A stretch of 64,000 nt of DNA, from the NCBI RefSeq assembly GCF_003285015.1, contig NZ_QMFB01000003.1, positions 477,216 to 541,215 on the forward strand, read 5' to 3'. The stretch's first letter is position 1, and the number at the start of each line of letters is the position of its first letter. The translations under genes were made by a program, and so were the position numbers. The notes beneath the pieces were generated by a model that ran no database searches, was not told where the DNA came from, and saw only the letters and a list, made by a program, of their open reading frames with translations. Positions 53,939 to 63,300 of this stretch are shown here, piece after piece. This DNA is from Paenibacillus contaminans (GTDB lineage: Bacteria > Bacillota > Bacilli > Paenibacillales > NBRC-103111).

Positions 53939-54674
53939 TGGCTACTTCACCTACCTGTTTCCGAGAGGTTCTTGCCGTGTGTTTTACATCCTTGCGTTTA
54001 ATCTTTGGTATGGCGGCAAGCGTCGGAATGCCGAGACACTTATTGATATCGTCGCCAGAGTGAAGCGTATCGTCCATATACTCGATGAAGAAAAGAATTG
54101 CCAAGGAAGCGAGGAGCGAAACCGCGAATGCGATCACGATATTAAGCTGCGTATTGGGTTTAAGCGGCGGCGGCAGCGGCGCTAACTTCGCTTCATTTAA
54201 GACCGTTACATTATCCACCTTCATCAATTTCGGGATTTCTTCCTTAAATACCGACGAGATGGCGTTTACCGCTTTGGCAGCCCGTTCGTAGTTGGAATCT
54301 TCAACGACTAAAGTCATAACCTGCGTTTCGTTTATCGAGCTCACTTTGACTTTACGAATCAATTGCTCTGCCGTCATATTTAAATCCGGATACCGGGCCG
54401 ATACGATTTCCATTATGGCGGTTGTCTTAATGATTTCTTTATAGGTATCGATCAATTTAATGCTCAAGCTGACGGAGTTGATGTCGAGCTGCTGGAGACC
54501 CGACGGGGAATCGTTCGATTTATTGACGATCACTTTAGTAGAAGCCGTATATACCGGTTCCAAGATATACATGCTGATATAGCCTGAAATAGACGAAGCC
54601 GCACCAACGAATAGAACGATAAGCCACAGACGTTTGAGCACCATTTTAAAGTATCGCTTCAGATCGACTTCCAT
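53931..54674 (-). CDS. Wzz/YveK-type chain-length modulator
   Basis: 247 residues. A cytoplasmic start (VDLKRYFKMVLKRLWLIVL) leads into TM1 near 17-36, then an extracellular region with STKVIVNKSN and LIDTYKEIIKTTAIM, then TM2 near 175-195 preceded by the Pro-rich APLPPPLKPN. This is the activator half of the BY-kinase system. ATG at 54674 is seven bases after GGAGG; a GTG just before is less well spaced. Confidence 0.92.
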   Translation of the reverse strand: MEVDLKRYFKMVLKRLWLIVLFVGAASSISGYISMYILEPVYTASTKVIVNKSNDSPSGLQQLDINSVSLSIKLIDTYKEIIKTTAIMEIVSARYPDLNMTAEQLIRKVKVSSINETQVMTLVVEDSNYERAAKAVNAISSVFKEEIPKLMKVDNVTVLNEAKLAPLPPPLKPNTQLNIVIAFAVSLLASLAILFFIEYMDDTLHSGDDINKCLGIPTLAAIPKIKRKDVKHTARTSRKQVGEVANV

Positions 54675-54722
54675 CACTCATCCTCCAGTTAATCATTTGG
54701 AACTATCGGCAATCACGCGCGG

Positions 54723-55181
54723 TCACACCAGCAAATTAATTCGGTTATTCGCAAAATCATAGGACGATTCGGCAAAAAAATGATAGTAATATTCGGCTTT
54801 CATATATTGCGGCACATACATCATCGCAAGTCTATGCAGTTGATCGCGCAGCTCGGCGCGTGTCGTTTCGTCGATCGTGAGGACCAGCTCATACTCGTTT
54901 TTTGTCTTTTTTCGCCGGCTGTATATGATGTAGCCTGTCAGACGGAGGGGACGATCGACTATGGTCAGATCCATTGCAAGCACGACGAACGGACCGACCG
55001 GAAAACGAAGCTCGGTTAAGAATCGCAAGCTTTTGGCGCTGATATTCCCGATTTCGACGCGGCCGGGACGCGAGCTGGAGGGGCGTCCTTTGACCTCGAC
55101 AATACGAAGTTGCGCGTACAAATGATCCCGGAATAATAACGGTATGGACTCGATCCTTCCGTTAAAACCGTCGTTTGACAT
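54723..55181 (-). CDS. PilZ-like domain protein heading the EPS operon
   Basis: 152 residues. The segment GRPSSSRPGRVEIGNISAKSLRF resembles the PilZ c-di-GMP motif: Arg-rich start, then (D/N)xSxxG. Here the last Gly is Ser (NISAKS), so c-di-GMP binding may be weakened or lost. FPVGPFVVLAMDLTI and GYIIYSRRKKTKNEYELVL fit the rest of a PilZ barrel. It is the first gene after the operator-bearing promoter and 48 bases before the Wzz-like gene, so it probably couples a signal to EPS synthesis. AAAGGAG precedes the ATG. Confidence 0.7.
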   Translation of the reverse strand: MSNDGFNGRIESIPLLFRDHLYAQLRIVEVKGRPSSSRPGRVEIGNISAKSLRFLTELRFPVGPFVVLAMDLTIVDRPLRLTGYIIYSRRKKTKNEYELVLTIDETTRAELRDQLHRLAMMYVPQYMKAEYYYHFFAESSYDFANNRINLLV

Positions 55182-55200
55182 ACAGCGATCTCCTTTTTTC

Positions 55201-55215
55201 GATACGTTATGTATC
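55201..55215. promoter_or_regulatory. Downstream GATAC-N5-GTATC operator at the EPS promoter
   Basis: GATAC-GTTAT-GTATC, perfect arms, identical in all 15 bases to the site at 55235. It lies between the predicted transcription start and the PilZ ribosome site, 34 bases from the other site. Confidence 0.75.
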
Positions 55216-55227
55216 TGTCATATCGTA

Positions 55228-55256
55228 ACTTTACGATACGTTATGTATCGTGTCAA
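55228..55256 (-). promoter_or_regulatory. EPS operon promoter with an operator in the -35/-10 spacer
   Basis: On the minus strand TTGACA (55251-55256), 17 bases, TAAAGT (55228-55233). The perfect palindrome at 55235-55249 fills the spacer, so a bound protein must exclude RNA polymerase. A second identical copy follows downstream. This is the main promoter of the EPS locus. Confidence 0.8.
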
Positions 55257-55331
55257 GCTTTTTTTCTTCAAAATTCCGTGATTTCTTTGGCTATACGAGC
55301 GTTTTCTGGTGTATAATGATTATAGTTTTCG

Positions 55332-55353
55332 TGCATTTTTGCAGAAAAATGCA
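55332..55353 (+). other. Perfect hairpin in the XRE gene leader
   Basis: TGCATTTTT-GCAG-AAAAATGCA forms a nine-base perfect stem. It begins 15 bases after TATAAT (55312-55317), so it is at the very 5' end of the transcript or overlaps its start, and 95 bases before the ATG. A second small stem, GACGC/GCGTC, follows. It could be a 5' stabiliser or a further regulator site. Confidence 0.45.
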
Positions 55354-55447
55354 AGCGCAATCAAGATAGACGCAAGTTTCGCGTCGACGATATATTCGTG
55401 ACGACGGCTTACAACATCGTTACAACATTCAGGGAGGAACCTCTGCT

Positions 55448-55813
55448 ATGAAATACGGCAACCGGATTGCCAAATTGCGCGATGAAAGACGGCTGACCCA
55501 AGAAGAACTGGCGGGCAAAGTCGGTATCACCCGTGCTGCGCTCTCTCACTACGAAAATAATCGGCGGGAACCGGATTATGAAACGATGCAAAAAATCGCC
55601 GACTTCTTTCATGTATCGATCGATTACATCATGGGCAGAAGCAGTGAGCCGTCTGTCGTTGACGCCAAAGTGCAGGAGTTTGTCGATCAGCTTGAGCTAT
55701 CCGATCAGGACCTCCTGGATAAATTTTCGCTGACGATCGATGGCAAACCGCTGACTCCCGAAGAAGCCAAACGATTTATCGCATTCATCCGCGCCGATCG
55801 CGCTATGAAATAA
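55448..55813 (+). CDS. XRE family transcriptional regulator, candidate EPS repressor
   Basis: 121 residues. The N-terminal helix-turn-helix is typical XRE (Cro/CI): RIAKLRDERRLTQEELAGKVG, then ITRAALSHYENNRREPDYET. A linker and a C-terminal helical segment (TIDGKPLTPEEAKRFIAFIR) like that of SinR-adjacent or ImmR-like repressors follow, probably for dimerisation. The gene diverges from the PilZ/EPS operon across a 266 bp gap that carries two operators, and its terminator holds a third. These positions make it the prime candidate for the GATAC-N5-GTATC binding protein. No SinI-like antagonist was found next to it. Confidence 0.85.
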   Translation: MKYGNRIAKLRDERRLTQEELAGKVGITRAALSHYENNRREPDYETMQKIADFFHVSIDYIMGRSSEPSVVDAKVQEFVDQLELSDQDLLDKFSLTIDGKPLTPEEAKRFIAFIRADRAMK

Positions 55814-55840
55814 CCGACGTAAATCGATAAATGTGCTCAG

Positions 55841-55886
55841 AAAAAAACTCACGATGATACCTCATGTATCATAATGAGTTTTTTTA
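55841..55886 (+). terminator. Terminator of the XRE gene containing a GATAC-N5-GTATC palindrome
   Basis: AAAAAAACTCA and TGAGTTTTTTT form the outer stem and TGATAC/GTATCA (palindrome 55856-55870, GATAC-CTCAT-GTATC) the inner stem. The plus strand ends in a T run. The rest of the gap up to 56148 shows no supportable gene or element. Confidence 0.8.
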
Positions 55887-56148
55887 TCTAGTCTCGGAAT
55901 GCACATCCTTCGAGCGATTGTTCGGTTTTTCAGCAAACGCTTCGGCCAAGGACGTTTCTTCCGAGGTCGTTTTATGCGTTAACGTTTTTCCGCGGCGCAA
56001 GCGGCTTACCTATTTTTCCAATGCAGGTCTTTCAGCATCGAAGCTCTTCCGTTCTGCAACAAGGACAATCGGTTACACCGTCTTTCTAATCGAGCCGAGT
56101 TTTACCGAGAAAGGAAACAATCAACGCAGGATATACTGTCTTACATGT

Positions 56149-56355
56149 TCAAATGGCATTGCGTGCCTCCATTTCATATGAATAGCCCGCAGCGGACTGC
56201 TCGTGAAACCAATTCGTTTCTTCCATCCGGCGATCGAGCCGCTCGGTGTGTTCGGTCTGTTCGGTCAGTTGCTTCCATTCCTCATACTGTTCGAAGCGGA
56301 TATCGAGCTGCGCTAAAATATGGCGAACATCCAGTACGACGCGTTCTGCCTTCAT
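56149..56355 (-). CDS. Hypothetical small charged protein (68 aa)
   Basis: 68 residues starting MKAERVVLDVRHILAQLD. It is rich in Glu and Arg with long helical stretches (EQYEEWKQLTEQTEHTERLDRR), perhaps a coiled coil. GTGGGG lies eight bases before the ATG at 56355; an upstream in-frame start at 56409 has no site. No family is recognised. It stands alone. Confidence 0.5.
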   Translation of the reverse strand: MKAERVVLDVRHILAQLDIRFEQYEEWKQLTEQTEHTERLDRRMEETNWFHEQSAAGYSYEMEARNAI

Positions 56356-56529
56356 CGGATTACCCCACTTTAAATGGATTATCTTCAACGCCTTCGAAAC
56401 CTTCCACACAACTTGTATTATAGATCATTCGAGCAACGAAGGTTGTCAGAAACTGGGACTGGATAATAAATTATTCATTCTATTTTTGTCGAAAATGTGA
56501 GTTTGTTACGAATTTATGGAAAAGTATTA

Positions 56530-56583
56530 AGAATAAACGCCTAGTCCGTCCTTTCATGACATGCGTGTTACCGGAAAATCGAA
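56530..56583. repeat. Degenerate direct repeat, copy 1
   Basis: Begins AAGAATAAACG and continues through CGTCCTTTCATGACATGCG to ACCGGAAAAT. It aligns with 56769-56822 over its whole length with clear identity by eye. The gap 56356-57029 holds these two copies, A/T-rich sequence and a weak terminator, but no gene that I can support. Confidence 0.45.
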
Positions 56584-56768
56584 CAAGACCCTAGCGTAAA
56601 CTCACTGAGATTTCGAGTATTAACGACTCCCCCGCGTTTCCCATAGGTCTAGAGCCGCTCCTATGTACATGCTTTCTTATAGACCGGAAAAATCCACACC
56701 CGATATCCTATGATTTCACGGACGTTAGTATGACACTTAGTTATGGTTCCACATAACGACTTTTAGAC

Positions 56769-56822
56769 AAGGATAAACGGCTTCGCCTTCCTTTAAGGAC
56801 AGGCGCGTTTACCGTTGAATAT
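56769..56822. repeat. Degenerate direct repeat, copy 2
   Basis: Begins AAGGATAAACGGCTTCGCC and continues through TTCCTTTAAGGACAGGCG to ACCGTTGAAT. Related fragments (AGGATAAAAGTCTTCGCTATCCT and AGGATAAAAGGCTTCGGAAGCCT) occur at 63600-63656, some with hairpin symmetry. Confidence 0.45.
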
Positions 56823-56983
56823 AAGCACTTAATCCGTGAAACAAATAAATTTCTTATATTTGTAAAAATGCCCAAGCCGCGTTCGCCATATATTCGCACA
56901 GGAATTGTTCCGCCTCTTATGTAAATCGTTTATATGTGCCGCCGGACGGCAGTTTAAGCCCCTGCCTGCTCCAACGCAAAGAA

Positions 56984-57005
56984 CCGGCCCCATTTCGGGT
57001 ACCGG
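56984..57005 (-). terminator. Weak hairpin after the 48-residue gene
   Basis: CCGG-CCC and GGG-(TA)-CCGG pair around a six-base loop. The minus strand continues TTCTTTG. It is 24 bases after the stop codon at 57030. Confidence 0.35.
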
Positions 57006-57029
57006 CCGCTCTTGCTCATCAAAATGCGA

Positions 57030-57176
57030 TTATTGCGGGTTGCCCTGCTTGCTCACCTGATTCAAGCTCGGTACGTAATCCGCCGCTTTTTCCGGCTGCA
57101 GCTGAGTCTGCTCCTGCACGAATTTATTTTCCCGGAAGTCCGGGCTGCCGTTTTTGTTATTGGCCTTCTTTTCCAT
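57030..57176 (-). CDS. Small hydrophilic protein (48 aa), spore-type candidate
   Basis: 48 codons, MEKKANNKNGSPDFRENKF at the start and ending in a Gln/Asn-rich tail. A textbook GGAGGTGA ends five bases before the ATG, and a hairpin follows the stop. It is hydrophilic, lacks Cys and membrane segments, and resembles small acid-soluble spore-type proteins only in composition. No family is recognised with confidence. Confidence 0.6.
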   Translation of the reverse strand: MEKKANNKNGSPDFRENKFVQEQTQLQPEKAADYVPSLNQVSKQGNPQ

Positions 57177-57309
57177 TCCGCGTCACCTCCAAGCGTATAA
57201 TGCCCTGAGGCCGCAGGGATTATACATGTGAGGCGCAGGCTTGCCGAAACGAACAATAAAGCTGCCCAAGGCAGGCGTGATTCGCCCGCATGGAACAGCT
57301 TTTCACATG

Positions 57310-60300
57310 TTATTTGCCGATTTGCATAAGCAGGAATCGGATGTCATTGCGGTCGACTTTACCGTCACCCGTTACATCATGCATACGGTTTAAATATTTG
57401 ACGACATCGTCGATGCGAACGCCATCGCCGTCTGTATCCATTTCCGCGCGGATCGCCGCTACGTCGGCTTCTCCTTTGATCGGTAACATTTGTGCGATGT
57501 TTCGTTTACCCGGCTCAAGCTGAACGGCTCCATCCGCCAACTTTAACGTCAGCTCGTTCCCAGTCAATGGCGTTTCGAACGTGAGCCGTAAGGAATATCC
57601 GGATAAATCGCCCGAATCGAGTTCCGCCGTTACGGCCGTAAAGGTTTGACCGTCCCGCTCAATCGCAAACTTCTGCGGGTCAAGCTGAACATCGTCATTC
57701 ATCGCTGCCGATAACATTAAGGTAATCGTATTTTCGGTAACGTCCACAAAAGCGAATTTGCCGATTAGCGGCTCCGGTTCGGCTGACAAAGTCACTTCGT
57801 ACGTTTTTTCCGTCAAGTCCTGGGCCGTTACAACGATCCGGAAGCGATACTCGCCTGCTAAAATGCCGCTAACTTGAACGAGCTCGCTCGACGGTGAATA
57901 CACAATACCGGTTACCGTCGGACCTGAAATTTGACTAATCGCGTAAGTCGCTAGAGGATCCGACGTTTGAACCAGCCATTCAAGCGAAGGCTGCGCAGCA
58001 TCGACCTTAAGCGAAATTTCATTGCCGCTCGGTGCCGACAAAGCTCCATGGATAGAAATGCCGATCAAATCCGCATTGCTCGGGCCGCTGCGAGTTACGT
58101 TCAACGTATAGCTGCGCGTTTCGTTATTCTCTGCGGTTACGACGATCGCAATATTCGTCACCCCGACATCCAAATAAACGTTTTCCGTAACGGAAGCCTG
58201 TTCGTTGTTTACGCTCATTTGCAGATTCGCTTTATCGAGATCTTCAAGCTTCGGCATGATCAAGAGCTGTTGAACGTGATGACCGACAGTTACTTGATAG
58301 TCGTTCAAATCCCGCCGAATCGGAATCGAAATTTGCGTCTCATTCCCGGTTTCGTCGAATCCGAGCAAACCAAGCCCGCTCAAGTAATTGTTATCGGACA
58401 GCGCTTGTCGAATCGTATACTGGAATACAGCAACTTCACTATTTTGCATGCCTGCTTTTAACGCGATCACTTTCAATGTGATCTCCTGATTCGGCTCGCC
58501 TGTCAGTATGACGCTCTCGCCCGAGCCTACCCATGGGCTTTCAGACGTAGGTATCGAGCCGTCCCATGTGTAATGCAGCTTTGCACCCACCGTTTCGCTG
58601 CTCAGCGTAACGGTTGTTCCCGGAGCGACAATCGTTCCGTTCACAAGCGACGCGGTCGGAGCCGCCGCCTGATTCTGGATCGTATACGTAAACGTCGAGA
58701 CTTCGCTCGCGGTCATACCTTCTTTCAACGCGATTACTTTCAACGTGATCACCGCATTAGGCTCGCCTGTTAGCGTGACGCTCTCGCCCGAGCCTACCCA
58801 TGGGCTTTCAGACGTAGGTATCGAGCCGTCCCATGTGTAGTGCAGCTTTGCTCCCGCCGTTTCGCTGTTCAACGTAACCGTTGTTCCCGGAGCTGCCGTC
58901 GCTCCGTCCTCCAGCGACGCAGTCGGAGCGGCCGCCTGATCCTGGATCGTAAACGTAAACGTTGAGACTTCGCTCGCTGTCATACCTTCTTTCAACGCGA
59001 TTACTTTCAGCGTGATCACCGCATTAGGCTCGCCTGTTAGCGTGACGCTCTCGCCCGAGCCTATCCATGGGCTTTCAGACGTAGGTATCGAGCCGTCCCA
59101 TGTGTAGTGCAGCTTTGCACCCACCGTTTCGCTGCTCAGCGTAACGGTTGTTCCCGGAGCGACAATCGTTCCGTTCACATGCGACGCAGTCGGAGCCACC
59201 GCCTGATTTTGGATCGTATACGTAAACGTCGAGACTTCGCTCGCGGTCATACCTTCCTTCAGCGCGATTACTTTCAATGTAAGCATCTGATTTGGTGCGC
59301 CGTTCAGCGTGACGTTCTCGCCCGAGCCTACCCATGGGCTTTCAGATGTTGGCGTCGAGCCATCCCATGTGTAGTGCAGCTTTGCACCCACCGTTTCGCT
59401 GCTCAGCGTAACGGTTGTTCCCGGAGCGACAATCGCTCCGTTCTCTAGCGACGCGGTCGGAGCGGCAGCCTGCTCCTGGATCGTATAGGTGAACGTCGAG
59501 ACTTCGCTCGATGTCATACCTTCTTTTAGTGCGATCACTTTCAATGTGATCGCCTGATTCGGCTCGCCTGTCAGCGTGACGTTCTCGCCCGAGCCTACCC
59601 ATGGGCTTTCAGACGTTGGCGTCGAGCCGTCCCATGTGTAGTGCAGCTTTGCTCCCGCCGTTTCGCTGTTCAACGTAACGGTTGTTCCCGAAGCGACAAT
59701 CGCTCCGTTCTCTAGCGACGCAGTCGGGGCGGCCGCCTTTCCGACAATCGTTACATCGACCGATGTGGAATTAAGCGTCAGCTCGGTCGACACATCGATC
59801 GAATAATTGCCTGGAGCAGATGGATTTTGGAGTCCGGCCGTTTCATCAAAAACGACCGAAACCGGGTCTCCGACTCGAATCGACACATCGGTAAAAATCG
59901 AGATTTTGCGTTCTTCTTCATTAATACTAATTTTCGTCGGTACGGTACTGTTAACCGATACCGATCCCAAACCCATCGTTTCAGGCAGCACGTATCCTTC
60001 AGGGAACGATATCGTAATCGGGTCATTAACCGGATCCAGTGTGTTCGGCGAAATGAATGCAATCGCATACTCTACATTAACGGCTGACGCCATGTCCGTC
60101 CCCGGCGTAACGGAGACGTCTTGAGGCGAGTCTGCCGGAACGACGATGTTAACCGAGAAAGGCAAATTCCTCGTCGTGGAGACACTCGCTTCGTATTCGC
60201 CGATGCTATCCGGCAAAACGACCGGATAACCCGCGCCTCCCGGCGTATCCGGCTCTTTATCCAACAGCAATGTCAGCTCCGAGTCGGCAGGGACAAGCAC

Positions 60301-63300
60301 GGATTCGGCTCCGGTCAGCTCCACGATAAATTCACGATTGACGCTATCCGGCTTTACAATGACTTCAACCGGCGTGCTGTCTTCTATTCCGGGAGATTGC
60401 CGCACATAGGCCGTGGCATTCCATTCTGTGGTCCGAGTCACAAGGAAAGAAGCCGGAACCTCAACCCGGATACGATCATTAGCAAACAGCACGTTTGGAG
60501 CCGTCAGCTTTACTTGTAGTTTTGCGCCTTCCTTATAAAAAGCGGGCATATCCTCTCCAGACCGGAAATCGAGCTGCGCGTCCGTCAAAGGAAGACTAAT
60601 ATTTACGTTTACGATAATTTTGTTTTCAACTTCTCCATACTGAGGGTCTGTCGCCTTGATCGTCATCACCACAGGGGTCAACCCGATAGGCAATGCTGCC
60701 AAATCGACGGATATTTTGTCGTTTACCAGCTGTGCATTCTCTACGACCGGCGAAATGCGCGCCCCATCTTTCAAAAACGGTTCTATCAACAGCTCGCCGC
60801 TTTGACTGTCGCTCAAGTTCACCGTATATGCCGATCGCTCCGGTTCGAACGGTTCAACCGTTGGAATATATTCTTCTCCACTCTTTGAAATGGAAAGACC
60901 GGTCAATTGCGTTTTCTCGGAGCAATAAATCGATACGGCAAAGGGCGTGAACGTTCGCATAACGTCCTCTTTCTCTGCTAGCTGCACGAATATCGTCCGC
61001 AACCCTTCCTCTCCGGTTCCTAGTCTATAGGAAAGGATCGGCTGCAGGTCCTGCCACCCTTGATCCGGCCAAGTGAGTCCGTCCGCAGAAAACCGTACTT
61101 TATATGGACTGTAGTCGGATATCTCAAACCCTTCCGCATTCACCGCCACGTCAAGCGAGCCTGTGGCAAGGGTGCCCTCTTGGCCGGCATTAAACCTAAA
61201 CGGAGGTTCGACGCCGATTGGTATAACTCGTTCGACATCCCCTAAAGCAGGAATGCTTAGTTGTATGAACGCCGGCTCTTGTTCTTCCCCTGAAGGGTTA
61301 CCAAGTCCGCGGACAATATCGAACGTCACTTTTTGTCCCGCCGGTATTCGGTCCGGAACGACAATTGAGAACTCTACATACATTTCCGAAACTAGTGAAT
61401 CGATTATCACATTTTCTTCAGACAAGCGCTGGCCGTTATAAAAAACGAGTAATCCATTCTCGGATAACGTATAGGCCGGCATATAAAAATGAAGCGATTG
61501 CCCCGCATCTACATCGAATCTGGTTATCAGTTCAAAATGGTACTGCGCTTGGCTATTTGCCAAATAGTTGCTGGCAGTTGCAGAAAAGCGGATGATCTTA
61601 CCGATAGCCGATTTTACGTAGACCGGATAGGCATCCGCCGAAGTGTATAACAGGAACGAGTAGCTGTCCTCGACAAGAGGCACGATCAGCTTGTCGTTCT
61701 TCAGGTTGACGATTACCGTGGTCCCCGGCTCCGCTTCCTGGCTCAGCGGAATTTCCAGCGTACGTGCCGTACCGGCGAATACCTCCGACGGCGTATATGG
61801 CGTTCCGCCGCCCATTTGTATTTCGATATCCGACGGCTCGAACGGCATAACCTCCGGATTCGGCATAAAGGCTTGCGGAATTTGCAGCGTGATTTTATCG
61901 CCGGGAGCGATGCCCGATTTGGCCGTAAACTGCAATCGATAAGAAGCGGGAGCCCCAAACTCCCTGATCTCTCCCCATTCCTCAATCGAAGCGCCGGTTA
62001 CCGACGTCGGAAAATGAACCCGTTCCGGAGCGACCGTCTCCTCGCCGGATATCCCTATGCCCAACTGTCCGTACGTATTGGTGCCCCAAGCGTATAGTTC
62101 GCCATTCTCCTCTATGCCAAGCGCAAAATGCAGACCGGCGGCTATTCCGTTAAGTGGCATCGTCATTAAAGGGGAGCTCCCGGCGAAATCGCTTCCGCTA
62201 ACGGGAGCTGCCTGACTAAAGCCAAGCTGTCCGGACGAGCTGTCGCCCCAGCCGTATACGCTATCGGGAAGCCCCCTATCATCTTGTCCGTTCACAAGCA
62301 TTGTGAAATCGTAGCCGGCTGCCAAATCCCCGATTCTGCGGTCAGTGGAATAGGACATATGGAATTCGGTCCCCGCTTCGTTCGTGCCGTTTCCCAATTG
62401 TCCCTGTTCGTTAGCCCCGATAGTCCAAACTTCTTCGGAATATTGCTCATTTTCGCCATAACGGCCGATTGCGATAACGCTGTGGGTGCCGCCGGCCGCG
62501 ACATGCAGCAGTTCGCCGCCTTCTACGTCTCCGGGAACCGTTAGTTCCGCTGGGGTTTCCACCGTTAATGGCGCGTTCTCTGCACGGCTCAACTGTTTAT
62601 GGGCATTATTTCCCCAGCCCTTCAGCGTCTTCCTTCTGTCTGACTCTTGAATAAGAAGCATGTGAGCGTCCCCGAGTGCCGCCTCGACGATTGGATCCAA
62701 CCGGTTAAGCGAGACCGGCCAAGGAGACGTCGGATCGTGTTCGACGGAGCTTCGTCCCAGCTGCCCCTGATCGTTATTTCCCCAAGTATACAGGTCGTAA
62801 AACACGTATCCATCCCATGCCTCTGATAATGCTGCAGCAAACTTGCCGCCCGCGTAGACGTCGCTTATGTTGTTTAAATCATCGTTTAACGCCGGGGAAT
62901 AACGCGATTCCGTATCCCCTAATCCGAGCTGACCGGAGCCGTTATCTCCCCAGACCCATACATGTCCGGATTCATCAAGAACGATCGAGAATCCGCGCGG
63001 AATCCCCGCTTCGTCAATATAGCCGCCTGCCGCAGCTTGTTTGAAGCGCTGGCCTTCGGGAGTCAAACCGATGCGAATCGGTTTGGGGTGAGCTTCCGGA
63101 TCGGCTGTCCCGATCCCCAACTCTCCGCTTATGTTTGAGCCCCAAGCCCACAAGGAGCCGTCCGCTCTAACCGCCAAAACATGCGCCGGCCCGGCCGACA
63201 CAGAAACGAATCCATCGCCGTTCTCCTCAGCCGGCTCCCCAGGCGGAAAGGACTCTTCGCCCGGAAACCCGGGTCCTTCGCCTGAAATGCCGCCCGATCG

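Noticed and set aside
55864..56181. 105-codon ORF on the plus strand
   Set aside because: It starts inside the XRE terminator, has no ribosome site and overlaps the small minus-strand gene.
58403..59738. CRISPR-like array
   Set aside because: The repeats are 267 bp, contiguous and in frame with a coding sequence, with no spacers.
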